Source: Mycobacterium sp. 1245111.1 (lineage in GTDB: Bacteria > Actinomycetota > Actinomycetes > Mycobacteriales > Mycobacteriaceae). From it: 64,000 nucleotides of DNA. The DNA lies in the NCBI RefSeq assembly GCF_001673405.1, contig NZ_LZLV01000012.1:1-64000 (forward strand). Reading direction: 5' to 3'. A program made the position numbers and the translations under genes. Positions 9,099 to 16,630 of the stretch are shown piece after piece (within the stretch, counting starts at the first letter, position 1; every line of letters starts with the position of its first letter). Under the pieces are notes generated by a model. The model was not told the DNA's origin. It did not search any database and saw only the letters and a program-made list of their open reading frames with translations.

Positions 9099-9213
9099 GA
9101 CTAACTCTCCTCAATCTGGAACTTCATCTTTTTAGTGTTGTCGCGCGTGACCAGCGTCGCTAGGCTCGCAGGAGTCAAAGAGTTGTGTTTTTAGCTCACG
9201 CGCAGGGAGGCAC
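9099..9213. promoter_or_regulatory. Divergent promoter region, CYP153 operon / AraC regulator
   Basis: These 115 bp separate the ferredoxin start (minus) from the AraC start (plus) and must hold both promoters and probably the AraC binding site. No convincing -10/-35 pair or symmetric site was found by eye. Confidence 0.5.
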
Positions 9214-10218
9214 GTGAAACTCGACGACTCGGGTATGCCAGCGCTGGCTTTCCTGCAGATGCTGGACAGTGAGGCGCTGGGGCATGACGCCAGCATTGCG
9301 CTGCGCAGCATCATGGTTCGCGAGCACGTCACCGAGTCGATGTTGGTGGGCCGCGACGCGCAGGTCCCCTTACGGTGGTTCAGGGAGATATATTCCGATT
9401 TCGATTGTGATCAGGGAACCCGTCTGGGTTTCGCGTTCGCTGAACACGCCAAACTGACGTCCTTTGGGGCACTCAGTGTTCCCTTGGTCAGCGCGGGCTC
9501 GGTAGCCGAGGTTGTCGAGTTGCTTGCTTATCTGCCGGTGATCACCACAGCCCTCAGCCCGTCGTTCCATTCGACGGAACGCGGCCTCACGATCGGGCTC
9601 ACCGGTCGCACCGGTGACGCGGGCCTGAACTGCCTGGCCGTCACCTACGGTGGGCTGGCGCTGTTGCGTCTGCTCGACATGCTCGCGGGTGCCGTACCGA
9701 ATATTGAACTGCATCTGAGTCATTCAGCGCCGGAGTCGTGGGTTCTTCATGACGAAGTGTTGGCGGGTCGGATCTTCTTCGACGCCCCCAGCTCGTTCGT
9801 CCACGTTCCCGCGGCTACGCTGGAGGAGGTCTGTCAATTCTCCGATCCTGTGGCGTACCGGATTGCCGTCACCGATTTGCAGCGAACTCTCGATCAACGA
9901 CGTGACACGTCGGTCTCCGAAAAAGTAAGGGACCTGCTCGAGAAAGATCCCGGAAAAACGAACATCAGCCGGACGGCGGGCGAGCTCTCGATATCCCCGA
10001 GCACGTTGAAGCGGCGCCTCAGCGAAGAGGGGACCACCTTTCGAGAATTACGTCAGTCGTTCTTGCAGGAGCGAGCAATTCTGCGACTTCTCGACAGATC
10101 GGTGTCTGTAAGCGAGATCGCGGCAGAACTCGGGTACGCGGACCTCACGAACTTCACACATGCCTTCAAACGGTGGACCGGTCGGTCACCGCGCCACTTC
10201 AGAAAAACGCGCGACTGA
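9214..10218 (+). CDS. AraC family transcriptional regulator, divergent from CYP153 operon
   Basis: 334 aa; GTG 9214 follows GGGAGG. Residues ~1-230 form the arabinose-binding-type regulatory domain of the OruR/VirS group. The C-terminal ~100 residues hold the double HTH, with the second family signature SEIAAELGYADLTNFTHAFK and WTGRSPRHFR. Same length and layout as M. tuberculosis VirS, which activates the mymA operon. Here the position argues for control of the CYP153 operon, likely in response to substrate. Confidence 0.88.
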   Translation: MKLDDSGMPALAFLQMLDSEALGHDASIALRSIMVREHVTESMLVGRDAQVPLRWFREIYSDFDCDQGTRLGFAFAEHAKLTSFGALSVPLVSAGSVAEVVELLAYLPVITTALSPSFHSTERGLTIGLTGRTGDAGLNCLAVTYGGLALLRLLDMLAGAVPNIELHLSHSAPESWVLHDEVLAGRIFFDAPSSFVHVPAATLEEVCQFSDPVAYRIAVTDLQRTLDQRRDTSVSEKVRDLLEKDPGKTNISRTAGELSISPSTLKRRLSEEGTTFRELRQSFLQERAILRLLDRSVSVSEIAAELGYADLTNFTHAFKRWTGRSPRHFRKTRD

Positions 10219-10500
10219 GCGCGCAAAGTTCCGCCCGGGCGCGTGCCGGGCGTCCACCGGAACCAGCGGGCTTCGCGATCGGCCTCATCTGTCACCTGGA
10301 CATCGTCGAGAAACGACACGATCGGCGCGGGTTTCGGTCATCGCAGCACCCTCTTGGGAAGAGGCGCAACGACATCCAGAGAATCCATACCGCGCTGGCG
10401 GCGGGTGCGGGCCGGGGGTGACGCGGACCCCCTAGTCACGCTATGCTAACCGTCGTTCACGTCGGGACCGGCGTTGAACGCGTGGTCGGAAGGAGTCCGG
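10219..10500. promoter_or_regulatory. Promoter region of the plus-strand AtuA operon
   Basis: 282 bp without a supported gene. Near the operon a hairpin GGGGGT/ACCCCC (10414-10419, 10427-10432) is nested with GTGAC/GTCAC arms (10418-10422, 10435-10439). This would be a suitable operator for one of the TetR proteins. The GGAAGGAG ribosome site before ATG 10501 is strong. Confidence 0.35.
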
Positions 10501-11667
10501 ATGCCACACGACCAGCCGGCCATCATCGGTGCCGCCGAACTCGCTCCAGGAAGAAACGTTCCGTACACCTCCACTGAATTGCATGTGCGCGCCGCGGTCG
10601 CGGCTCTCGCCGACGCAGGGGTGGTCCCAGACGAGGTCGACGGTCTCGTGTGCGCCGGGCCGATGACCAACGAGGGTTCGATCTTCCTGTCCGAGGACCT
10701 CATGGACTATCTCGGGCTGCACAACCTGAAACTTCAGATGACCTGTCAGCTTGGCGGCGGGACCCATCTGGCCATGACGCGCATGGCGAGTAACGTCATC
10801 GCCCGGGGCGAGGCCGAGACGGTGCTGGTCGTGTCGGCGGGCAAGTTTCCACCGATCCGCGATGGCGGGCGCGAACTGATGGCGCTGGTGTGTGACCACG
10901 CGTTCGAGATGCCCTACGGACCCTCCGTGCCGGCGCTGTACGGTTTGATCGCGCAGGCCTGGATGCACGAGACGGGACAGGGCAAGGCGGACATCGCCGA
11001 GGTCACCGCGTCGCAGGACCGGTGGGCCGCGCTGAATCCCGCGGCGATCGCGCACCGCTCACAACGCCTGACTGTGGAGGACGTGCTGGCGTCCCGCCCG
11101 ATCGCCGGGCCGTTCCACTTCTACCACTGCTCGATTCCCTGCGAGGGCGGTGGCGCGCTCGTGCTGGGCTCGGCCCGCCGGGCTCGCGCGGGCAAACACC
11201 GGCCGGTACACCTGCTCGGGTTTGGAGAGGGTCACACCCACGGTTTTCTGACCTCGCTGGCCCGCCCGGGTCGTACCGGGGCCGCCCGTTCGGGTCCGAT
11301 GGCCTTCGAGCGCTCCGGACGGGCGCCGGCCGACATCGACATCGCCTTGCTCTACGACGCCTTCGCCTCAAACCCGGCGATGATCCTGGAGGAGGCGGGC
11401 TTCGTGAAGCCCGGCGGGGCAGGCGATTTCTACCGTGACGGCCGCGCCGATCCGGGGGGCGACCTTCCGGTGAACACCGACGGCGGCCTGATCCGGTTCG
11501 GGCACACCGGGACCTCCTCTGGCATTTCGCAGATCCTCGAGGGTTATTGGCAGTTGTCCGGTCGCGCCGAGGGCCGTCAGGTCTTCGGGGCGGACACCGC
11601 GTTCGTGCACAGCTACGGCTCGATGCTGTGCAGTCACGTCAGCATGGTGATGGAGGGAGCGTCATGA
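10501..11667 (+). CDS. Thiolase-like lipid-transfer protein (possible Ltp2-type retro-aldolase subunit)
   Basis: 388 aa; ATG 10501 sits 7 nt after GGAAGGAG. Thiolase fold throughout, ending in the GHTGTSSGISQ loop. The usual nucleophile position reads TCQLGGGTHL, with no Cys where thiolases carry it. Thiolase-like proteins paired with a DUF35 protein (here the next gene, ATGA overlap) are known from steroid side-chain degradation, where Ltp2 with the DUF35 part of ChsH2 cleaves a beta-hydroxyacyl-CoA. The same pairing here suggests a C-C lyase rather than a thiolase, by inference. First gene of a ten-gene coupled operon. Confidence 0.8.
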   Translation: MPHDQPAIIGAAELAPGRNVPYTSTELHVRAAVAALADAGVVPDEVDGLVCAGPMTNEGSIFLSEDLMDYLGLHNLKLQMTCQLGGGTHLAMTRMASNVIARGEAETVLVVSAGKFPPIRDGGRELMALVCDHAFEMPYGPSVPALYGLIAQAWMHETGQGKADIAEVTASQDRWAALNPAAIAHRSQRLTVEDVLASRPIAGPFHFYHCSIPCEGGGALVLGSARRARAGKHRPVHLLGFGEGHTHGFLTSLARPGRTGAARSGPMAFERSGRAPADIDIALLYDAFASNPAMILEEAGFVKPGGAGDFYRDGRADPGGDLPVNTDGGLIRFGHTGTSSGISQILEGYWQLSGRAEGRQVFGADTAFVHSYGSMLCSHVSMVMEGAS

Positions 11668-12101
11668 CCGCAGCTTCGAGTTCCCTCGACGGTCTGCACG
11701 ATCCTGAGGCGCTGCCGCCGCTGACCGATGTCAACCGTCCCTACTTCGCAGCAGCGGCCCGCGGCGTACTCGTCTTCCAGCGGTGCGCGAACGGCCACCC
11801 GTTCCTCTACCCGCGGCTGGTGTGTCCCGTCTGCCATGACGGTGAGTTGGCCTGGGAGACCGCGGCGGGTACTGGTGAGATCGTCAGTTTCGCGCCGGTG
11901 TACCGCCCCCCGTGGGACTCGTTCCCGCGCAGCGAGCCGTACGTCGTCGTGCTCGTTCGTCTGGACGAGGGGCCGCAGTTGTTGGCCAGTCTCGAGGGCG
12001 TGGCCCCCGATGAAGTTGCGATCGGCGCAAGAGTGCGCGCAGTGTTCGAGCGGGTGAACGAGGACCTTGGGCTGGTCCGATTCAGGCCGGCGGCGTCGTG
12101 A
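11664..12101 (+). CDS. DUF35 OB-fold/zinc-ribbon acyl-CoA-binding protein
   Basis: 145 aa. Rubredoxin-like zinc ribbon at ~35-60 (CANGHPFLYPRLVCPVC; two Cys and one His-type ligands visible, the first CxxC replaced by CANGH), followed by the OB fold with GEIVSFAPVYRPP. DUF35 proteins partner thiolase-like enzymes and form the CoA-ester tunnel. ATG overlaps the thiolase-like stop; its own TGA overlaps the next GTG. Confidence 0.85.
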   Translation: MTAASSSLDGLHDPEALPPLTDVNRPYFAAAARGVLVFQRCANGHPFLYPRLVCPVCHDGELAWETAAGTGEIVSFAPVYRPPWDSFPRSEPYVVVLVRLDEGPQLLASLEGVAPDEVAIGARVRAVFERVNEDLGLVRFRPAAS

Positions 12102-13141
12102 GCACGTACGGGGTCTCGGTGCTCGGCGCGGACTTGGCCACCCTTGTCGAGACCGCCGAGGCTACCGACCTCGCCGGCTTCGACGCCGCCTGGGCCTCGG
12201 AGTTCTACTCGCGCTCCGGCTCGATCTCGATGGCCGCGATGGCCGCGCGCACAAAGCGCTGCCGCATCGGGTCGTCGATCCTGTATGGCGTCGGGCGCAG
12301 CCCGCTCGTGCTCGCCACCGAGGCGCGTGACCTCGACGAGCTTTCAGGCGGGCGCGTCGTGCTCGGGCTCGGCAACGGCACACGCCGCATGATGAGCGAC
12401 TGGCACGGCGTGGAGGACACCTCCGCTCCCGCTCTGCGCATGGAGGAGCTGGTCCCGCTCGTGCGTCGGATCTGGAACCTGCACGAGGGCCCCGTGCGCC
12501 ATGAGGGGCGCTTCTACCGGATGAATCTCGTCCCAACCGGCGACGTCGCGCCGCCGAAGCGAGCGATCCCGATCATCACCGCGGGCGTGCGTCCGCGGAT
12601 GTGCGAGGTGGCAGGGCGCGTGGCCGACGGGTTGGCTGGTCATCCGCTGTTCACCACGGCTTACGTCGAGGAGGTCGCCCGCCCAGCCGTCGTGCGCGGT
12701 GCGGAGCGGGCCGGACGCGATCCCGCCGACATTGAGATCGTCTCGATGGTCATCTGCGCGGTGCACGACGACCCACAGATCGCACGTCGTGAGGCCGCGC
12801 AGCAGATCGCGTTCTACTCCTCGGTGAAGACCTACGAGCACGTGCTCGACGTCAGCGGTTTCGCCAGGCAGGGAGCGGCCATCCGCGACGCGTTCGCGCG
12901 GCGTGACCTGCCGGCCATGTTCGCCGCGGTCACCGACGACATGATCGACGCGATGGCGGTGGCCGGCACCGCCGCCGAGGTCCGAGAAGGGCTGCGCCGC
13001 TACGAGGGCGTGCTGGACGACATCGTTCTCTACTCACCCTCGATTGGCCTCGCGCCCGAGCGCATCGCCGAGAACCTCGGCAGCCTCATTCGCGATTGTG
13101 CGCCGGCCTTCGCCGGCGGGAAAGGTGACCAGAGTGGCTGA
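12098..13141 (+). CDS. LLM-class (F420/flavin-dependent) oxidoreductase
   Basis: 347 aa, bacterial-luciferase-like TIM barrel. Typical elements are SISMAAMAARTKRCRIGSSI near 45-65 and SGGRVVLGLGNGTRRMM near 95. Mycobacterial members mostly use F420. A role in oxidising or reducing a ring or CoA intermediate fits the operon, but no substrate can be given. GTG 12098 overlaps the DUF35 stop. Confidence 0.82.
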   Translation: MSTYGVSVLGADLATLVETAEATDLAGFDAAWASEFYSRSGSISMAAMAARTKRCRIGSSILYGVGRSPLVLATEARDLDELSGGRVVLGLGNGTRRMMSDWHGVEDTSAPALRMEELVPLVRRIWNLHEGPVRHEGRFYRMNLVPTGDVAPPKRAIPIITAGVRPRMCEVAGRVADGLAGHPLFTTAYVEEVARPAVVRGAERAGRDPADIEIVSMVICAVHDDPQIARREAAQQIAFYSSVKTYEHVLDVSGFARQGAAIRDAFARRDLPAMFAAVTDDMIDAMAVAGTAAEVREGLRRYEGVLDDIVLYSPSIGLAPERIAENLGSLIRDCAPAFAGGKGDQSG

Positions 13142-13592
13142 CGCATCGCTCATCGGGACGCAACTCGGGAGGACCACGTTTCCCGTCGACCGGTCCAAAG
13201 TGCGCGAGTTCGCACTTTCGCTCGGCGACCGCGACCCGATCTACCAGGACGTCGCGGCCGCCCGCGCCGCCGGCTTCGGCGCGATCCCCGCTCCTCCGAC
13301 CTTCGTCGTCTCCTCGGCTCACTGGCGCGCCGACGACGACATGTTCGGCGCCCTCGGGCTCGACCTGCGACGCGTACTGCACGGTGAGTGCGGCTGGGAG
13401 TATTTCGCGCCGGTGTTCGTCGGCGACGAGCTCACCGAGACGCGTCGGGTGTCGAACGTGACCAGCCGCGAGGGCAAGCGCGGCGGCACCATGACAATCG
13501 TGACGATCGAGACCGACTTCACCAACCAGCGCGACGAACTCGTCGTGCGCCAGACCGACGTCTTGATCGAAACCGGAGGCTCCACCCAATGA
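13134..13592 (+). CDS. MaoC-like (FAS1 dehydratase region) hydratase subunit
   Basis: 152 aa from GTG 13134, 8 nt after GGGAAAGG and overlapping the LLM gene end; GTG 13125 is an alternative. Resembles the N-terminal hotdog half of FAS/MaoC dehydratases (FALSLGDRDPIYQDVAAARA, APPTFVVS). It lacks the full D-x4-H hydratase motif, as expected for the structural subunit of a heteromeric dehydratase. The partner would be 13589-14014. Confidence 0.82.
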   Translation: MADASLIGTQLGRTTFPVDRSKVREFALSLGDRDPIYQDVAAARAAGFGAIPAPPTFVVSSAHWRADDDMFGALGLDLRRVLHGECGWEYFAPVFVGDELTETRRVSNVTSREGKRGGTMTIVTIETDFTNQRDELVVRQTDVLIETGGSTQ

Positions 13593-14014
13593 CGACATCC
13601 CCCGCGCCGGTGGCGTTGGCCGCCGGCGACGAGATGCCGAGCTCACAGTTCGGCCCGCTGACGCGCTCGCACATCGTCCGCTACGCCGGCTCCGGCGGCG
13701 ACTTCAACCCGATCCACCATGACGAGGAGTTCGCCCGCGCGGCCGGCATGCCCGGTGTGTTCGGTATGGGACTGCTGCACGGCGGTGTGCTCGCCCAGCG
13801 GCTGACCGCCTGGGTGGGGCTGGCCAACATCCGCTCGTTCCGCATCCGGTTCACCGGTCAGGTATGGCCCGGTGACCTGCTCAGCTTCGGCGGCAGGGTC
13901 ACCGGCGTGCGCGAGGCCGGAGGGCAGCAGGTGGCAGACCTCGAACTCGTGGTCACGCGCCAGTCCGGCGAACCCGCGATAAAGGGGAGCGCCGTCGTGC
14001 AGGTGGCCCGGTGA
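13589..14014 (+). CDS. MaoC-like enoyl-CoA hydratase, catalytic subunit
   Basis: 141 aa. The hydratase-2 motif is intact: GSGGDFNPIHHDEEFARAAG, with catalytic Asp and His, then GMGLLHGG. Adds water to an enoyl-CoA giving a 3R-hydroxyacyl-CoA. ATGA overlap with the preceding MaoC-like subunit suggests a heterodimer of the ChsH1/ChsH2-N type. Confidence 0.87.
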   Translation: MTTSPAPVALAAGDEMPSSQFGPLTRSHIVRYAGSGGDFNPIHHDEEFARAAGMPGVFGMGLLHGGVLAQRLTAWVGLANIRSFRIRFTGQVWPGDLLSFGGRVTGVREAGGQQVADLELVVTRQSGEPAIKGSAVVQVAR

Positions 14015-14538
14015 GCGCGCCAACGAGCGACGTCACCGGCCTCGGGATGACATTCGGGACCTTCGACGAGGGCCGGGCGTGGGTCGGCCATCGCACGGAA
14101 CCGCGGCGTGCGTGGTTCCCGATCGACGGCTCGATGGTGTTGTACTACTGTTCGCTCGTCGAGGATGCCAATCCCAGCTACTGGGAGGGTGAGGACTGCC
14201 CGCCCGGGCTGTTGATGACCCTTGGCTTCGCGCCGCAGTGGGCGCCGGAGCACCTCACACGCACGGACATGCTGCTGGCCCTCAGCGTGCCGCTGCCGGG
14301 CCACCACATCATCAACGCCTCGACGACGACGGAGTTCGAACGCCGGCCCCGGGTGGGCGATCACGTGTCGATCGTGGAGGAGGTGGCCTCGATCTCCGAA
14401 CCGAAGACGACGCGGGTGGGCACCGGCGTGTTCATCACCACGGTGAGTACGTTCTCCGATCAGCACGGCGAGATCATCGGGCGCAACACCAACGTGCTCT
14501 TCCGATACGACACCGCCGATAGTGAAGGCGCATCATGA
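14011..14538 (+). CDS. MaoC-like / FAS1-DH hotdog protein
   Basis: 175 aa hotdog protein (third of four in the operon). It has aromatic-rich YYCSLVEDANPSYWEGED and PPGLLMTLGFAPQW, but no clear D-x4-H pair. Probably a non-catalytic subunit or acyl-CoA binder pairing with 14535-15005. GTGA overlap with the previous gene. Confidence 0.75.
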   Translation: MSAPTSDVTGLGMTFGTFDEGRAWVGHRTEPRRAWFPIDGSMVLYYCSLVEDANPSYWEGEDCPPGLLMTLGFAPQWAPEHLTRTDMLLALSVPLPGHHIINASTTTEFERRPRVGDHVSIVEEVASISEPKTTRVGTGVFITTVSTFSDQHGEIIGRNTNVLFRYDTADSEGAS

Positions 14539-15005
14539 ACGACTCCACCGAGCACAGCATGGTCCGCGTCCCCGTGCGGTTCGAGGACATCGCCGTCGGC
14601 GACACCCTGACGCCCGTCTCGATCGAGATCAGCTACAAGCGCATCTGCATGAACGCGGCTTCGACATGGGACTGGTTCCCCGGTCACCACGACCCCGACT
14701 ACGCGCGCAGCCAGGGCCAGCGCACGATCTACCTGTCAACCCTCTTCTTCCATGGCTTCATCGACCGCGGCCTCAACGAATGGGCCGGACCCGACGCGCT
14801 CATCCGGCGCCGCAGAATCTCAATGATCCGGTCGATCTACCCGGGCCAGACCGCGACCCTGAGCGGCAAGGTCGTGGCCAAACGCGACGATGGCGGACGG
14901 CGCCTCGTCGACCTCGAGTTGCTCGTCTCGAGCGAAGATGGTCCGTGCGTGCCGAGTGAAGCCACCGTTGAGCTGGCCGACCCGTTTGTCGAGGTGCCGG
15001 GGTGA
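14535..15005 (+). CDS. MaoC-like hotdog protein
   Basis: 156 aa, fourth hotdog gene in a row. The active-site segment reads WFPGHHDPDYARSQG, retaining a H-x2-x-D-type arrangement, and LSTLFFHGFIDR replaces the usual LHGG helix. A second heteromeric dehydratase with 14011-14538 is plausible. Coupled by an ATGA overlap; the next gene starts about 40 bp downstream. Confidence 0.75.
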   Translation: MNDSTEHSMVRVPVRFEDIAVGDTLTPVSIEISYKRICMNAASTWDWFPGHHDPDYARSQGQRTIYLSTLFFHGFIDRGLNEWAGPDALIRRRRISMIRSIYPGQTATLSGKVVAKRDDGGRRLVDLELLVSSEDGPCVPSEATVELADPFVEVPG

Positions 15006-15048
15006 ACTGCCACTCACATGCGAGGCGACGGTGAGGGACGGAGGCTCG

Positions 15049-15816
15049 GTGGCCGAGCAACCGATTCGCTACGAGGTCTTCGACGGCGTGGCCTGGCTGA
15101 CGATCAACCGGCCCGAGGCGCGCAACGCGCTGAACAACGCTGTGCGCACGGGGCTTTTCGACGCGGTACGCCGCTTCAATGACGACGACGCGGCGAAGGT
15201 GCTCGTCCTCACCGGCGTGGGCGATAAGGCGTTCTGCGCCGGCGGGGACTTGAAGGAGATGGCGCAGAACGCGCTCAAGGTGCCCCCGAAGGACTTCGCT
15301 CCGCAGTTCGGCCGCAACATCGATGTCGCGAAGCCGACGATCGCGGCCGTCAACGGTGTCGCGTTCGCCGGGGGCTTCCTGCTCGCGCAGCAGTGCGACC
15401 TGGTCGTGGCTGCCGAACACGCGACCTTCGCCGTCAGCGAGGTCAAAGTCGGCCGCGGGTCGCCGTGGGCGGCACCGCTATCGTGGCTGGTGCCCCCACG
15501 CGTTGCCATGCAGATCCTGCTGACCGGCGACCCGATCACCGCCGAGCGCGCCCACCAGGTCGGCTTAGTCAATGAGGTGGTGCCGGCCGATCAGTTGCGC
15601 GAGCGTACCCAGCAGTTGGCGCTCAGCATCGCCGCGAACGCACCGCTATCGGTGCTTGCGTCCAAGCGCACCGTGTACCTCTCGGCACAGCACCACCTCG
15701 CCGCCGCCTACGACCTGGCCGACGAGATATGGGAGCCGGTCTATCTGAGCGACGACGCGCAGGAAGGCCCGACGGCGTTCCGCGAGAAGCGCGCACCACA
15801 GTGGAAGGGACGCTGA
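15049..15816 (+). CDS. Enoyl-CoA hydratase/isomerase (crotonase) family protein
   Basis: 255 aa from GTG 15049 (GGAGG 4 nt ahead); GTG 15031 is an alternative. The oxyanion-hole segments are visible as KAFCAGGDLKEM and VAFAGGFLLAQQCDL. The two catalytic glutamates of true hydratases are not at the usual places: GGFLLA replaces GGGxELA, and VKVGRGSPWAAPL replaces ELGLxP. An isomerase, hydrolase or lyase activity is therefore possible. Within the AtuA operon. Confidence 0.83.
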   Translation: MAEQPIRYEVFDGVAWLTINRPEARNALNNAVRTGLFDAVRRFNDDDAAKVLVLTGVGDKAFCAGGDLKEMAQNALKVPPKDFAPQFGRNIDVAKPTIAAVNGVAFAGGFLLAQQCDLVVAAEHATFAVSEVKVGRGSPWAAPLSWLVPPRVAMQILLTGDPITAERAHQVGLVNEVVPADQLRERTQQLALSIAANAPLSVLASKRTVYLSAQHHLAAAYDLADEIWEPVYLSDDAQEGPTAFREKRAPQWKGR

Positions 15817-15817
15817 C

Positions 15818-16630
15818 ATGGCGGTGACCATGCAGTCGGTAATCGCCGACATCGAAGCCGAAACGGCCGCGTTGCGCGAACTCATCGCACCGCTGCCCGA
15901 AGGTCCGCGCGGCTGGGACGCGCCGACTCCGGCCGTGGGCTGGGCGATCCGCGACCAGATCAGCCATCTGGCGTTCTTCGACGACGTGGCGGTGCGCTCG
16001 GCCACCGACCCCGACGGTTTCAGCAGCGACTACCTGCCGATGATGGCCGACGGAAGCATCTCACCCGACGTCATCGCTGAGCGCTGCCGTCAAATGCCGG
16101 CTGCCGACCTGCTCGCGTGGTTCGACACGTCGCGTGCAGCCCTCGTTGCGGCGTTCGCGGACATTGCCCCGGCGACCCGCCTGCCGTGGTTCGGGCCGCC
16201 GATGAGCGCGGTCTCGTCGCTGACAGCGCGACTCATGGAGACCTGGGCGCACGGCCAGGACATCGTCGACGCGCTCGGCGCGACCCGCGAGGCCACGGCA
16301 CGGCTGCGGCACGTGGCCCACATCGGGGTGGGTGCGCGCGCTTTCAGCTACCTGGCCAACGGTCGGGACCTCCCCGCGGACCCGGTACGCGTCGAGCTGA
16401 CCGCTCCGGACGGCAGCGTCTGGACGTGGGGGCCAGCCGACGCCGCCAACCGCGTGAGCGGGCCGGCGCTGGACTTTTGCCTGTTGGTGACCCAACGCCG
16501 CCACCGCGACGACACCGCTTTGGTCGCCGACGGACCGCTGGCCGACCAGTGGCTCGCGATCGCCCAGGCCTTCGCGGGGCCCCCTGGCGGCGGGCGCGTG
16601 GCGGGCCAGTTCGCAGGGGGTCAGCGGTGA
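15818..16630 (+). CDS. TIGR03084-type metal-binding protein (maleylpyruvate isomerase/DinB-like)
   Basis: 270 aa. N-terminal DinB-like four-helix bundle of the mycothiol-dependent maleylpyruvate isomerase group. Candidate metal ligands are His in ISHLAFFDD and in METWAHGQDIVDAL, the usual two-His pattern with a further acidic ligand. The C-terminal SCP2-like extension includes SVWTWGPADAANRVSG. Role in the pathway unknown, but this family often sits beside MaoC/AtuA genes in mycobacteria. GTGA overlap with AtuA. Confidence 0.75.
   Translation: MAVTMQSVIADIEAETAALRELIAPLPEGPRGWDAPTPAVGWAIRDQISHLAFFDDVAVRSATDPDGFSSDYLPMMADGSISPDVIAERCRQMPAADLLAWFDTSRAALVAAFADIAPATRLPWFGPPMSAVSSLTARLMETWAHGQDIVDALGATREATARLRHVAHIGVGARAFSYLANGRDLPADPVRVELTAPDGSVWTWGPADAANRVSGPALDFCLLVTQRRHRDDTALVADGPLADQWLAIAQAFAGPPGGGRVAGQFAGGQR

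Noticed and set aside
16117..16626. Long upstream extension of the AtuA reading frame
   Set aside because: It overlaps the TIGR03084 gene in another frame and reads as Arg/Pro-rich nonsense; GTG 16627 with a GTGA overlap is the true start.
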